A stretch of 64,000 nucleotides of DNA. It comes from Clavelina lepadiformis (Eukaryota; Chordata; Ascidiacea; Aplousobranchia; Clavelinidae). The translations under genes and the position numbers were made by a program. Below the pieces are notes generated by a model. That model was not told the DNA's origin and searched no databases. It saw only the letters and a program-made list of their open reading frames with translations. Shown here in pieces: positions 34,847 to 47,770 of the stretch. How positions within the stretch are numbered: position 1 is the first letter of the stretch; every line of letters begins with the position of its first letter. The stretch is taken from NCBI RefSeq assembly GCF_947623445.1, contig NC_135248.1:11913820-11977819 (forward strand). The letters are read 5' to 3'.

Positions 34847-37800
34847 TCACTTTTTCTTTCCGAGGAGTTTCTTCCTCTGTGCCTCCAGGAGAGACTCTAA
34901 GTGATCTGCTCTCTTCACCGCCGCTTCATATTCCTGCCGGATCTGGGATATCGTGTCCTCCTTTTTCACGATGGCGTGACGTACCCTGATGACGCAATCA
35001 ATCGGCAACACCGTTTGTTACATATGATTGAATAGATTCGTTTTGGTAAAAATTTTTTTTCCTCGAATTTTTGTTAGTTAACAATTAATTAGAACTTGAA
35101 CAATTGAGTAATCAGTTAACTTACCGTTTGTGTACTTCAGCCAATTCTTCTTCTTTTTCGTTGTTAATTCGTTCCAGTTCCAGCCTATATTTATAATTCA
35201 TCAGTAATTAAGTAAGAACAACATGTATCACTTTTGTAGATTCAGAATGATTCATATAAGACGCCAAAGATATCGAACGAGTGAAACAGGTCACATAGAA
35301 CTGAGCAGAACACCAGCATTCATGTTTCTAAACCAAGAGCAGGGCTGATTTATAATTAATTAGACAAAAAAACAAGAACTGTTCTGTCGGCACCTTGTGA
35401 TACTCTGTCGTAAAACCAAAGTGCACACCTGGGAAAAACTCGTCATCCACTGACAGTTAAAATAATAAATATAATCCTGGGACAAGTCAATATTTTTAAA
35501 CGCGAATTCCTCACCTCTGTCGAGCTCTTAACTCCGACAATTCCGTCTTCATTCTTTTGTTCTCCTCGTCAGTCACAACCAACCTATCAGCAAACTCCTG
35601 CCTTATGACGTCACTCACGTGACTTCGCTCCTCGACCAGTTTATTTTTGATCTAAATATATTTAATATATTTTCCCATCACAGTTTAGTAAAATAAATAA
35701 CAACAGAATTCTGAATAACTCAGCAGAAATGAAGACATACCTTCTCCATATCGAGAGCTTCTTGTTCTTTCTGCTTGCATAAACTCTGAAGCCGTAAATT
35801 TGCGCTTTCAATTTCGTTAAAATCGACTTTCATTGAGTTGTATTTCTCCTGCAAAAAAAATTTAAGTGACCGAAAAAATAAAACATAGTTCAAATAACTT
35901 AATTAAAGTTTGGGTGTGTTTTGAGCTCTATGATTTTATTTCTACCTGAGTTTGCTTCTCGGATCTTTCGACTTCCCTCATTTCAGTCTCATACTTATCT
36001 CTGATCCGCTTTACTCTGAGAATAACATCATAGTCATATGAGTCAAAATGAAAAGAGTCAGCCTACGAGCTGAAGTGGGTGAGCAAGAGCTAAACACATA
36101 AATACAACCACAAGATAATTTTCGTACAAATTCATGAAACTTACCGGTTTTCTGTCGTTTTTTCAAGTTCATCTCGTTGCTGTTGCATATCGTCTTCTAA
36201 TCTCAAGATGGCGGCTTCGATTTCGTTATCTCGGTCGCGTCTGACTGACTCCTTCAATTCCCGCTCTTTTTGGATCATAAACGCTTCCTGGAAAGGAAGA
36301 AAGGAAACGCCAACTGATTTTGCATCGGTGCACGATTTTATCCGCACAAAATATCGTAGAGAGAGTTTGTAAGTAGAAATCATTCCATAGCTTTACTTCA
36401 GATATCGATCGCACAATGAAAACAAAAATCACATTGCACATTAAAAGCCATTTGATTGAACTTTCTAACATGAGACGTTATACCAAATACTAATGATGGT
36501 TGGAATATCACAGCATGCACCATTGCACCCACTCAAACACATCTTTTTACAGATTCCCTCCACTATACACCAAGCATGTCTTTGAGACGCACCTATACAG
36601 AACACAACAAGTCTATTCCATTTAAGGATTTCAAGGTTACCTGTTTCTTCATGTAGTTTTCTTGCCAGGCTTGTTTTTCCACTTGGAGGCGCTCTTCTAC
36701 CAGTTTCATTTCCTCTCTATGACGTCGCGATGCATCATCAGTGCTCTTCTCAAACTCGTCCCTGAGAGCGGATGCAGCTATCTTGTTGTTCTCTGACAAC
36801 AACGAACGAGCGCACATTTAAGTTTGCATTTTGCTAAAAATCAAGTTTTAGTGAATTGCGTACAACATGTTACCTTCTAATTGCTCTCTGAGTTGGTTCA
36901 ATTCATTTCTTTGTCTGTTCAAACAAAATTCAACAAAAAATAATTTTTATCTAACATATTTTTCTATATCCTCATACACATATCATAATAGTAACAACTA
37001 CATCTATTGTTATGATTATATTTAAACAATCGAAATGATAAAATGCCCAGAAACTGCAACTACAAATAAGTAAAGTTCGGAAGAAAACTTACCTCGCAGC
37101 TTGTTGGCCCATTCTCTCTTTTTCCTCGGCAACTTCGGCAAACAGTCTCTTCCTCTGCTGCTGAAGAGCAATCTCCTCCTGTTCCATTTGTTTTTCATAC
37201 CTGGTGGGTGACCAAAGATTATCGGGATTATGACTAGTCCAACAAAATCATAATATTTCAACGAAAACACCTATTAAAGCTAGTTTTTGCATTAACATTT
37301 AACATTAACTAATTAACATTAACCACAGATACTCAGTGGATCAAGTTAGCTGATAATTTTGAACATGAAATTTTCCTTTAAAAGCCAACGAACTAAAACG
37401 ACTAAAATTAGAGAAAACAAAGCAACTAAAGTCAATAATTCAACGAAGAAACCTTTGTCTGGCCATCTCTCTTTCCCTGGTGCACGCAGCTTCCTTTTCT
37501 CGTTCCAGTTGCTCCCTGAGCTCTTCGGTTTGACGAATGTATCGTTGACCAGCTCTTTCGTCAGACTAAAAAGGAAAAACCGAAACACATTAATTGCTGC
37601 AGAGACAACACATTTAAAAGTATGTTGACTGATACTGATAGATATCTGTATACTATAGATATTTAAGCAAGCAGGGCCAAGATGGCAGCTACGTACAAAA
37701 GCTTACCCTGAGTAGTTCAGCTTCTTGGATGGCTTTCACTTTTTTCATTTCTTCTTTATGTTTGGCAATCAGCCGCTGAATCTCTGGTTCCAATCCTTTT

Positions 37801-40800
37801 ACAGTCATCTCCTGATGTGGTTAAAAAAAACAGTTAATTCAGTGTCGTGAACAACAAAGCATTGTAAATTATTAAAGTGCAAACTTTTATTTCAGTTTCA
37901 GGACTTTGAATGTAGGAAGCTCAGACTATATTATTATATGGCGTGATCTAAATACACAATCTGTATAATTCACGCCATTAGCATGATGACCAGTTTACTG
38001 CTTTGGGTCCTGTGCAGTGAATTGACCAACAGACTTACAAATTCACTAACATTCCAACAGTAAACAAACGTTTGGTTCGACTAACCTTAATTTTTTTGGT
38101 CTTTTCATCAATCCACTTTTCACGTCTCAGTTTTTCTGCGGCAATCAGCACATCCTTGGCCTGAAGCACAAAAAAACAGACACTTCTTTGCAATAAGTGC
38201 ACCTTACAACTTTTCCGCATGTATCGAAAGGAAAAATCTATTTGATGAAATTACTTTCTGCAGTTGAACTGAATGTGATTCCGTCATCTGTTTTATCTTT
38301 TTCTGGTATCTCTCATCAGCCTGCTTCATTTCAGCAACGAGCTTTTCACACTTGTCGTTTAAGGCTTTCTTGTCATCGATTAACTTCAAAAGGTATTTTT
38401 GACATTAACAAAGTAGCTTAATTTTACGCAAAAGCAATTTCAAAAAACTTTTGCAGTCAAGTCAAGTGGAGGGAGAGTAATGGTATAACTTAAACCTGAT
38501 CAATGAAAGATAAGTGACGTTGAATAGTTGATTCGTATTGGTTCTTTTGCAATTTCAAACGTTGCTCAAATTCCTTTTCTTGTTCCTTTATTTGCCGTAT
38601 GTTCAATTCCCGCTGTTGTCCCTGATCAACCAATTTTTTTCTTCTATTAATTGCTTTGAACAAATTTCGATAAAATGGTGACAAATCCACTCACCAAAGC
38701 ATTTTGGAGCAGTGAAACACTTCTTGACTTTTCTTCCAAATCTAATTTTACCTGCAGCATTTGACTTGTGACCTAATAATACAGATCCATATAAGCAATC
38801 AGTAAAAATAGGGAAAAGTTCAGTGAAAAAAGCAAACTTTTCTTGCAGAGATAAGTTACTTTTTCTTTGTTACGCAAATGTACATAAAGTAACTCCGCTT
38901 ACTATGACCACCTTGGTACCAAACCATTTTGGTCATAATATCTGAATAACCACATTAACGAAAACTGCTACAGTACTGTTTAACTGCACGACGATTGTTT
39001 AACTGCACACAAGTGCACCACCACTGTTCAACTGCACTGCTAGACAAACAACCGAAGCATTAGAAATGTTTTTCAGAGTTTCAGTGATCAGCAAATCGCC
39101 TGCTGCGATAATATAATCTAGGCTAACATATTCACAACTTTATTCCTGACGCATTAGACTAACATTAGAGATTCTAACAGTACAGCACTATTACCTCTGT
39201 AGCGGACTGTTCTGCGTGTATTAGTTGTTCTGTTGAAGTTGTGTCCTTGGCGACCACAGTTTGTGTGCTTTCAACTTCATCAAGGTAATGCATGATGCTG
39301 TGGAGTTTTGCTTCGGTGAGAAGTGAGTCTGCATCTTTAAAAAAATAAACAACTAACTCAATACTTCAAGAATTGAATGGATTTATTCTTAACGCTCAGT
39401 AAGTGTAGAAATGGTCCTAATTGAAAACAATTCTTGCAATAGATTTATTTGAAGTTTGATATTAACTGGAGTTGTTTGTTAATCGAACCTCGTTTATTAC
39501 TGTTAGTCTTGTTGGATTTCCCTGACACTTTCGAGACAACCGACTGGTTTTCAGATTGAAGTTCATCAATCCAAGACAATTTTTCATCTAGAGCCTAAAA
39601 CAGGCAAGGTGTTGTTAACATAGATATGGCCCTATAAAAATCAAAGAATGCTATAGGAAAAATGCAAAAACCACACTAATGAAAGAAAAAGCAAAAACTA
39701 TCAAATACGATAAGCATTTAATGGGATGGGTGCAGTTGTTATGCTGCAATTAACTCATCGATGTTTGGTTTGGTTTTGGATAGCGCAACTATCATGTCCT
39801 GTACTACATTCACCCTCTGAAACTGCTTTACGGACCCCAGTTTGGGAACCGCTGGCATACAAGCCATGAACAACAGCTGATAGTAGTTGGCATACAAGCC
39901 AGGAACAACAGCTTGTAGTAGTTGGCATACAAGCTAGGTACAAGAGCTGATAGTAGTTGTCGTACAAGCTAGGTACAACAGCTAGTAGTAGTTGGCATAC
40001 AAGCTAGGTACAAGAGCTAATAGTAGTTGGCATACAAGCTAGGTACAACAGCTAGTAGTAGTTGGCATACAATTTAGGAACAGTAGATAGTAGTTGGCAT
40101 ACAAGCTAGGAACAACAGCTTGTAGTAGTTGGCATACAAGCTAGGTACAAGAGCTGATAGTAGTTGACGTACAAGCCAGGTACAACAGCTAGTAGTAGTT
40201 GGCATAGAAGCTAGGTACAACAGCTGATAGTAGTTGGCATACAATCCAGGAACAGTAGATAGTAATAGTTGGCATACAAGCTAGGAACAACAGCTTGTAG
40301 TAGTTGGCATACAAGCTAGGTACAAGAGCTGATAGTAGTTGGCGTACAAGCTAGGAACAACAGCTAGTAGTAGTTAGCATACAAGCTAGGAACAACAGCT
40401 TGTAGTAGTTGGCATACAAGCTAGGTACAAGAGCTGATAGTAGTTGGCGTACAAGCTAGGAACAACAGCTAGTAGTAGTTGGCATACAAACCAGGTACAA
40501 CAGCTGATAGTAGTTGGCATACAAGCCAGGTACAACAGCTGATAGTAGTTGGCATGCAATCTAGGAACAGTAGATAGTAATAGTTGGCATACAAGCTAGG
40601 AACAAACTGGTAGTAGTTGGCATACAAGCTAGGAACAACAGCTGGTAGTAGTTGGCATACAAGCTAGGAACAACAGCTGGTAGTAATTGGCATACAAGCT
40701 AGGTACAAGAGCTGATAGTAGTTGGCATTCAAGCTAGGAACAACAGCTCAAAATAGTTGGCATACAAGCCAGGTACAGTTGATAGTAATAGTTGGCATAC

Positions 40801-43800
40801 AAGCTGGGAACAACAGCTAGTAGTAGTTGGCATACAAGCTAGGCACAACAGCTAGTAGTAGTTGGCATACAAGCTAGGTACAAGAGCTGATAGTAGTTGG
40901 CATACAAGTTAGGAACAACAACTGGTAGTAGTTGGCATACAAGCTAGGAACAACAGCTGATAGTAGTTGGCATACAAGCTAGGAACAGCAGCTAGTAGTA
41001 GTTGGCATACAAGCTAGCAAGAGAGCTAGACAAGAGCTGATAGTAGTTGGCATACAAGCTAGGAACAACAGCTGATAGTAGTTGACATTCAAGCTAGGTA
41101 CAACAACTGGTAGTAGTTGGCATACAAGCTAGGAACAGTAGATAGTAGTAATTGGCATACAAGCTAGGAACAACAGCTGGTAATAGTTGGCATACAAGTT
41201 AGGAACAAACTGGTAGTAGTGGGCATACAAGCTAGGAATAGCAGATAGTAGTAGTTGGCATACAAGCTAGGAACAACAGCTGATAGTAGTTGGCATACAA
41301 GCTAGGTACAACAGCTAGTAGTAGTTGGCATACAAGCTAGGTACAACAGCTGATAGTAGTTGACATACAACAACAGGAGGTTATCATCATAATTTCAGTG
41401 TCGACAAAAATAGCGAAACCCAGATCAAAGGTAACAAAATGGGAACTCACTGATTTTGGCTTCGGAAGATGCTCAGGTTCCTCTTCAAGTTGCTTGATTG
41501 TTGCTAAAACGTCGTCTAATGTTGTTCGAGATTTCAAGGTCTCACCAGATGTTGCTGCTCCACCAACCTCAATTACTGGGTTATGACTGACACAGAACAA
41601 CGATTTATTGTACACAGTATTATGTGCGACAACAGATATTACAAAGGCGTTAACATGGAACAAATCTGTCGTAATTAATTGCATTATTCCATCTCTCATC
41701 TCATTATCCGCAAGATTCTGATTCTTAGAACTGTATTATATTTGAATGAGGAACTTAAGACAGCTCACATATATTGATTTTTGCATAAGTTCCCTTACAT
41801 GTTGTGTTTTGCCACGCTACATGTTATAACATAAATGTTTAAAGATGGAGGACATCTCACCTTGGTGGCGATCTTCCATCAGCAACATCCATAGAGCTCC
41901 CAGGAGCAGACTATTAAAATAACAATGCACAAGATGTTGTATCTAAAAAATTCAACAAAAAATTTAAATCAAAAATTACTTTAAATATGTCTTCAACTTC
42001 GTTTTCTTCAAGTTTACTCTCGATGTTATCTTCTGTTGCCTGATTGGACAATTTTTGTACAGTCTTTTGTCGTTTTGAAGACTTGCTTTTCTTTCGTGAC
42101 TCCATCTTTTGCTTGACAAGTTCAATTTCCTCCTCCGCTACCTTGCGCACTGCTTCCTTTTGTCTTTCTCTCTTTTCTTGTAACTCCTGTATGGGTAAAA
42201 ATGGCCAAGATGTTGTTAAGGCTTTGAACATGTTTGCATAAGCATAGCAAAATGTGTTGTGGTCTTCAGGGTTGTGGTGCAATTAGGCTGTTGCTTACAC
42301 TATAAAAATCACATTTTTCTCTCTCACCTTCATCGCTTGCATTCGAGCTTCCTTCGCCTTTTGCTCTCGTTGCTTCTTCTTTTCCTCTTCTGTCCTGTGA
42401 CTTATTTTAAGAGAGTTTTGGAGGAGATTATTTTCGATTTCCTGCAATGGAATAAAATAGTTTAAAGTTTATACACTATGGGGCTTGGCATGGGGTCAGT
42501 TTTGAAAATCTGATGGTGTTCACATCTATAGAGAATAACTTAAAACAGGAATAAAAGGTGAATAAAATATTACTGTAACGCAATCTGATAGGCATTGTCA
42601 CACCACCTACCTAAGCTAATGCATCTCAAATACAGTTGTTTATTTCGTATTATATTGTTTATTAATGCTTTTGTACACTTCCATATTGTTTACAGTAAGA
42701 TGCAGTTGACAAGCCTAAGTGCAAATTGCATACTTCCTTCTTTGAAGAGAGCATCCTTTTGACTGCTGCTTCACCAGTTTTCCTCCTTAATGAATGTCTA
42801 CGATACCAAGTTTGAATCTTTCTTGCACTATGAGCACGCTGAAAAAACATGCATAAACCATTAAACCATTATAACTTGCAAAGTTATCACAATCTTGTTT
42901 CTATAAACATAAAATTGAAAGTATTTCACCTGAAATTCAACAACTTCTGATGCCATAAAATCAGCATCATTGCCAGTTTGTACAAAGCCAATGTCGTCTT
43001 TTTCCCGCAGTGATGCAACAGAAACTCGTGGTGATGTGGTTGCATAAGCATAAACGCTTTCATGGACAGATATGTTGTCTGTTGCATCAACTGGGTCATC
43101 TTTATATTTGTTTACATTTCTGAAAATAACATTTACATCATTTGTAACTTACAAAAACGTGGATATGCTTTCGCATAAATTTCTATTAATAAATTTACAA
43201 GCAATTGTGATATTATCACACAAAGCAATGTAAGATATTATAGGAAAAGCATATCTAATATCAATAACAGAATAATACCAACACTCGCATTAAATTCAGA
43301 ATTGCCTGAATAATTTCATTGATAGAACTTTTCCCTCTTGTTGTTGTCATTAACTACATCTGTGTTATTTTTCAAATATTTATGATTTTACTCCCATCAA
43401 AATCTTATTTCTTTAATGAGAATAGGGCCGTTCAAATTTCCTCTAGCAATTATTAGAGAGACAATTGGTTACATAATACACACTTGATGTAGGATTTGAG
43501 GTAGTTCACACTTCCATCTCCTTTAGCGAGATTTACTTCTGCTGGGAGTGACAAAAAGCCATCAACGTCCTTTTCGTCATATCTGTAAAATTAATTAATA
43601 GATATAATTTGACCGTATGTCTCCAAGTAAAATTTCACTTGGTTTGTCGTGTTCTATAGGAACCAAACTCACTAGGTTTTCATTTGGTTTATGCTGACAC
43701 AAGTACAAAGCTAAAATCTGTACAAGCAGCCTGACGTAATAAAATTACAAAGATGGATCGGTTGCAAACACATAGCAAGGCACATCATTCACAGAATGTG

Positions 43801-46321
43801 CGATCAACTCACTCAATGCTCCTTGCTGTTGACATTGAACCTTGCACAGTGGACACACTTCTTGCACTTGTGGGGATTTTGAATACCCTGTCAGTTGTCA
43901 TCTAAATTTTGATAAACTTCCAAATTAAATCACAAAGCAGTAAAAGTAAGGCCACTTTTTCCAAAAAAGACTATCATAGTATGTACACTGCACATGGCCT
44001 ATCTAAAGCTTTGACACTGGTATCCTTAAAATCTTTCAAACAAAAAGTGCCTACCGCGCTGGATGAAGCTTGAAATGACAAGGACGACTTTGCATAAGAA
44101 CTTCTCGACTTTGTGGATGACTGCTCAAAGAATGACAAATAATCATCAGATGAAATACTTTGGTCTTGAGATCTGCCAACATCTCTTTGATGTCTGTTTT
44201 CTTTGTCAGGAAAGGACATTGCTAATGCTGGTGATGTTTTTTCTTGTGAGCATTAAAAACAGTATAGATATGTCAGTGGCAATAGAAACAACATTTTAGC
44301 GTGCAGTAAATAAGTGCCTTCAAGTGAGTATATACCAGGGTTGGAGCGATTACGTTTATCAAGTAAATAAGTAATTACACCAAGGATTTTTAATTCGATG
44401 TTTGACCAGCGTTTTAAAGATGCTTGTGAATCAATCTGAATAAACTATGCGCTTTGAATAAATTAATCACTTTTCGTAAACCTCCCATAGCTTGAGTGAT
44501 CACTTCTAGAACGTTAAACAAATAATAATAATCAATCAAGAAAATCTGTATTTTCAACTTCAAAATGACAAGGTTGCCATATTAGTTTCGAACTAAGATG
44601 AAAAATATTGGATAACAACATTTTGACTAAAGCAATTTTTACATATATATATATATACTGTATATGTTTCAGCTAGGAAACACTGTAAACCATTTAAAAT
44701 ACTGTAAATAAACATAATTAAACTGCTTAAAGCAATTCTCACAATTTTTCTATTTTATTTCATAGTCATGCAGTTCAAGTTGTTTATGCTATTTTGAAAA
44801 TAAATGATACTTGGTTGGCCAATGACGAATGGTTGACTAAGTCTGTAAAATGTCAGTGTTGAATGGAATAAGAGTTAATCATTGCACGTGACTTGGAAAT
44901 GAGTTACATACAATCCAAGGTAATGGCAAGTTTATTAAACATAAATTGATTTTTTTGTTTTGCCAACTATACCTTCAAATTCAAGAATCAACTGATAACT
45001 AAAATTTAAGTCCTGAATTTATTCAAATAAAATTCGATTAACAAGAAAATGCTTAAGATTGACAATTGATTGCGATTACTAATTTCCCCAAGCCTGGTAT
45101 ATGTCATGGAAATGTATGTTAATATCATGAGTTTTATGAATTGTTTGGGTTATATACAATTTTCTATATACACAACTAATAAAGATTTTTTTGACATGAT
45201 GCTTGAATAGATGCAGTAGGTAGATTAACTTACCTTTTACTTTGGATGCTTTACGAGCAGAAAGTGGTCTGGATTTAGAGAATGATTTTGCAGCTGAAGT
45301 ATTCGCAAGACGTTTAGAAGAATTCGTTTCATTACGTTCACTTTTCATGGATGCACGTAGCCTTGAGCTTGTAGTTGACCTAATACAATTAACAATATAT
45401 ATTTTTGCAATACAACAAATACACAACATTCAATGTAATCAGGTCTTGTTTATCTGAACCCCAAAAAACCTGGTTAGGTAACCAGTAAAAAACCAGCCTA
45501 TCCCGGCAAACCCAACATAAAAATGCTAGGAACAGATTTCGGAAACCTTGCTTTCTGGCTTTAACAGAGAAATTTAGAAACGTAAACGTTACCAAATCAA
45601 AAAAAGACCATAGCTTATCCAGAGTGCGAAAAGTGTAACGTGTTTATTCGTCAACATTTCATACTTGTCACACTTCAATGCTTGTTTTTGGCTTCATCAT
45701 TGACCATTTTTCTGAATTCCTTTCATTTATTTTGCTTTTCGCCATGATTATAGAGGAGAAAAAACTGTGCTGATGGGAAGCTAATGGTCACGAATGCATT
45801 AGCAACAATGATAATATATCGATATAGAATATGTAAAATATACACCACTAATGCTTGATTGTGTTTCAGAATGAGATTGCAAATGTAGACGACATAACTT
45901 TGTCCAAAATATGCAAAAAATCGTAGTGAAAAGTATGGCACATGCATGCACAAATGTTATTAACATATACATAGAGATAGAATTTTTCATACATTCGTTG
46001 TTGATTTGTAAAAAAAGGAAACAATGTTTGATGGTTTAAACCGAAATAATAATCAAAATGCATTATATATATCAATTTAAAATGCTTGGCACTACCATGC
46101 TTGACAAATAACACTGCACATTAGGTGATATATGACACCGAACAAATTTTCCAAATTTTTCAATCTAGCAACTAGCAAGCTACAGAGATGACAAGTAGAT
46201 ACATGATACTGTATATTAAATACCTGGGTGAAGATGTAATATTTTTTCGTGGTGGTGAAACTTGAGAGCCACTTAAAGTCAAGTCAACAGGAGTTTGATA
46301 ACAGGAATAATTTCCAGACAT
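34847..46321 (-). CDS. CEP131: CEP131 (AZI1) orthologue, 28 exons, 1076 aa
   Basis: Exons, 5' to 3': 46321-46224, 45379-45234, 44221-44055, 43901-43813, 43582-43484, 43119-42930, 42838-42734, 42441-42328, 42186-41980, 41910-41861, 41586-41451, 39594-39489, 39334-39195, 38772-38695, 38621-38496, 38383-38255, 38160-38086, 37811-37707, 37565-37453, 37200-37093, 36914-36874, 36792-36641, 36287-36145, 36015-35946, 35848-35741, 35651-35515, 35184-35125, 34985-34847. The sum is 3231 nt in frame; human CEP131 is 1083 aa. A Ser-rich N-terminus is followed by an IQ motif near 268-285 (ARKIQTWYRRHSLRR) and long coiled coils. Diagnostic blocks are YESTIQRHLSFIDQ, REKWIDEKTKKIK, VKGLEPEIQRLIAKHK, RQTEELREQLEREKEA and C-terminal AAVKRADHLESLLE. 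CEP131 is a centriolar-satellite protein needed for ciliogenesis. Exon 15 is taken to start at GGACAACAG because this keeps frame and matches the vertebrate order. Several small N-terminal exons are less certain. Confidence 0.93.
39845..41372. repeat. 35-bp minisatellite array 2, in CEP131 intron 11
   Basis: About 43 head-to-tail units of 35 bp. The plus-strand consensus is TAGTAGTTGGCATACAAGCT followed by AGGAACAACAGCTGA. Variants replace AACAACAGC with TACAAGAGC or AACAGTAGA, and higher-order blocks of the variants recur (for example the AACAGTAGATAGTA type). The reverse complement matches array 1 at 17.1 kb. The array fills most of the 1.86-kb intron between 41451 and 39594 and is read as antisense of the repeat in the CEP131 pre-mRNA. 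Confidence 0.95.
44640..44670. repeat. (TA)n microsatellite
   Basis: A short run of alternating TA (ACATATATATATATATACTG) in CEP131 intron 2. No other function visible. Confidence 0.7.
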
Positions 46322-47476
46322 GTCTGCCAAATTTTTGCTAGATGTGAAAACAAAATAGATTATTAATTAGCACATTCTTTACTTTCATGTCACACCAGGC
46401 TCTCATAACCAGATTGTAACCAACCGTTGATTATACATACAAACTAAATCTGCAAATCTAATATCTGCCTTTTGAGTCTTCATAAATTCAGTTATATGGT
46501 ATACTTTTTATCCAGGACTAAGTTTTTATTACTATACAATATCTTTCACTCTCTGCAAAGTGCAAACATATCCATTATATTTCTCTGTGTGCTTTTTCTC
46601 AGTTATACATTTGTTGAGCATTTCGTAATATTCTTTGTGTGCGTTTAACTGTTTTCTAGTGTGAGGTAAGCTTTTATTAGATATATTATTTTTTAATAAC
46701 TTAACTTTGTTCTGTATTTGATGGTCGTGCAGACCTATCTTGTTATAGGACCATTATTACCATCTTGCATCTTCTAAACGCTTATTTAAATTCTCATTGC
46801 ATGAACAAAACATAGCGCTCTCCGAAACCCCAAAGTTGCATTGAATATAAACCCCAAGTTTTCGATGAAAGTTTGCCACTTTCACTGGCAACGCATATAA
46901 GTGTAGTTTTTCCATTGTTGGTACTTCTAACACCAAAAATATAAAATGTTCTATCAATACAAAGTGAAAACAAATAGAAACTAGTAGTTCGTCAGACAAC
47001 TTCAACACGAATCGAAATATTAACACAGATGTTTTAGGGGAGATAAATCTTCCCAGTCTGGTTCCACTTTATGCAAGTGGACATACAGTAGTAGTCACAA
47101 ATAGGCTAGTTGCCAGCCAAGCCATATACACAAAGTTTCGTGTTAGACACAATGCTTCATAATTTCCATCAAGTTTTATTGTTTTGTATTGTTGTTTGAA
47201 TCTTGTGCTACTATTGTGTATCACGATTTATAAAAAAAAAAATTGAGGCTTTGGTGCATGAGCATGACATCACGCCAGAATTTGCATCTTTGCACGCTGG
47301 ATTTCCCTTCGAAAACTGCCATACTTTGCAGTCTGGGCGGTCAGTTAGAAAACAAAGGTATCGAGTTATGTTTTACACTGATCAAAGCGTGTTTTCACAG
47401 AACGCTCAGTTTGTTTTTCATCCTCTGCATGATTCCATATTTCCACATACTTTCTTAGACTTTTTGGGTTATACGG
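46322..47476. other. 5' flank of CEP131
   Basis: Presumed promoter and 5' UTR region of CEP131 on the minus strand. No recognisable core-promoter element was seen. The open frame at 47203-47538 runs into the MITE and is not called. Confidence 0.4.
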
Positions 47477-47770
47477 CAGTACTGCAGAGTATGGCCGCTT
47501 TCAACAGGATCTTGGCTGGGCCAAACAACCAAAAATGACAAGTACCGGTATGGTGTGCAAAAATGCTCAGACGTAATGGAAGTGTGCACCTAGATGCACA
47601 ATTATACAGTAATGTAAACAGTTTGACTTATTCAATCTTTAAATCAATTGAAAATTGAGTGCATCAAAGTTCTGTCCAAATCATTAAGTGCAGAATAACG
47701 CAATTAATGTGTGGCACTGAAGCTAATGAAAAGCAGTATCGAATGCGCCTATGCCAAACTCTGCTGTCTG
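47477..47770 (+). mobile_element. MITE with CAG...CTG inverted ends, copy 1
   Basis: A 294-bp element beginning CAGTACTGCAGAGTATGGC and ending GCCAAACTCTGCTGTCTG. The ends are imperfect inverted repeats. The body matches the reverse complement of the copy at 58348-58631 (shared TATTCAATCTTTAAATCAAT and AAGTTCTGTCCAA). There is no ORF. CAG...CTG ends suggest a hAT-derived MITE, but no clear 8-bp duplication was found. Confidence 0.8.

Noticed and set aside
38622..38690. Upstream extension of CEP131 exon 15 (reading INRRKKLVDQ)
   Set aside because: It breaks the phase with exon 14. Starting at the acceptor just before GGACAACAG keeps frame and matches the vertebrate order (NAL then QQREL).
39755..39967. 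Minus-strand open frame at the edge of minisatellite array 2
   Set aside because: Same repeat translated antisense inside a CEP131 intron; stops recur in most units.
39845..41372. CRISPR-like array
   Set aside because: Units are contiguous 35-bp tandem repeats without unique spacers, in eukaryotic intronic DNA.
47203..47538. 111-codon plus-strand frame
   Set aside because: Its 3' part runs into the MITE at 47477, and the rest has no recognisable motif or splice signals.
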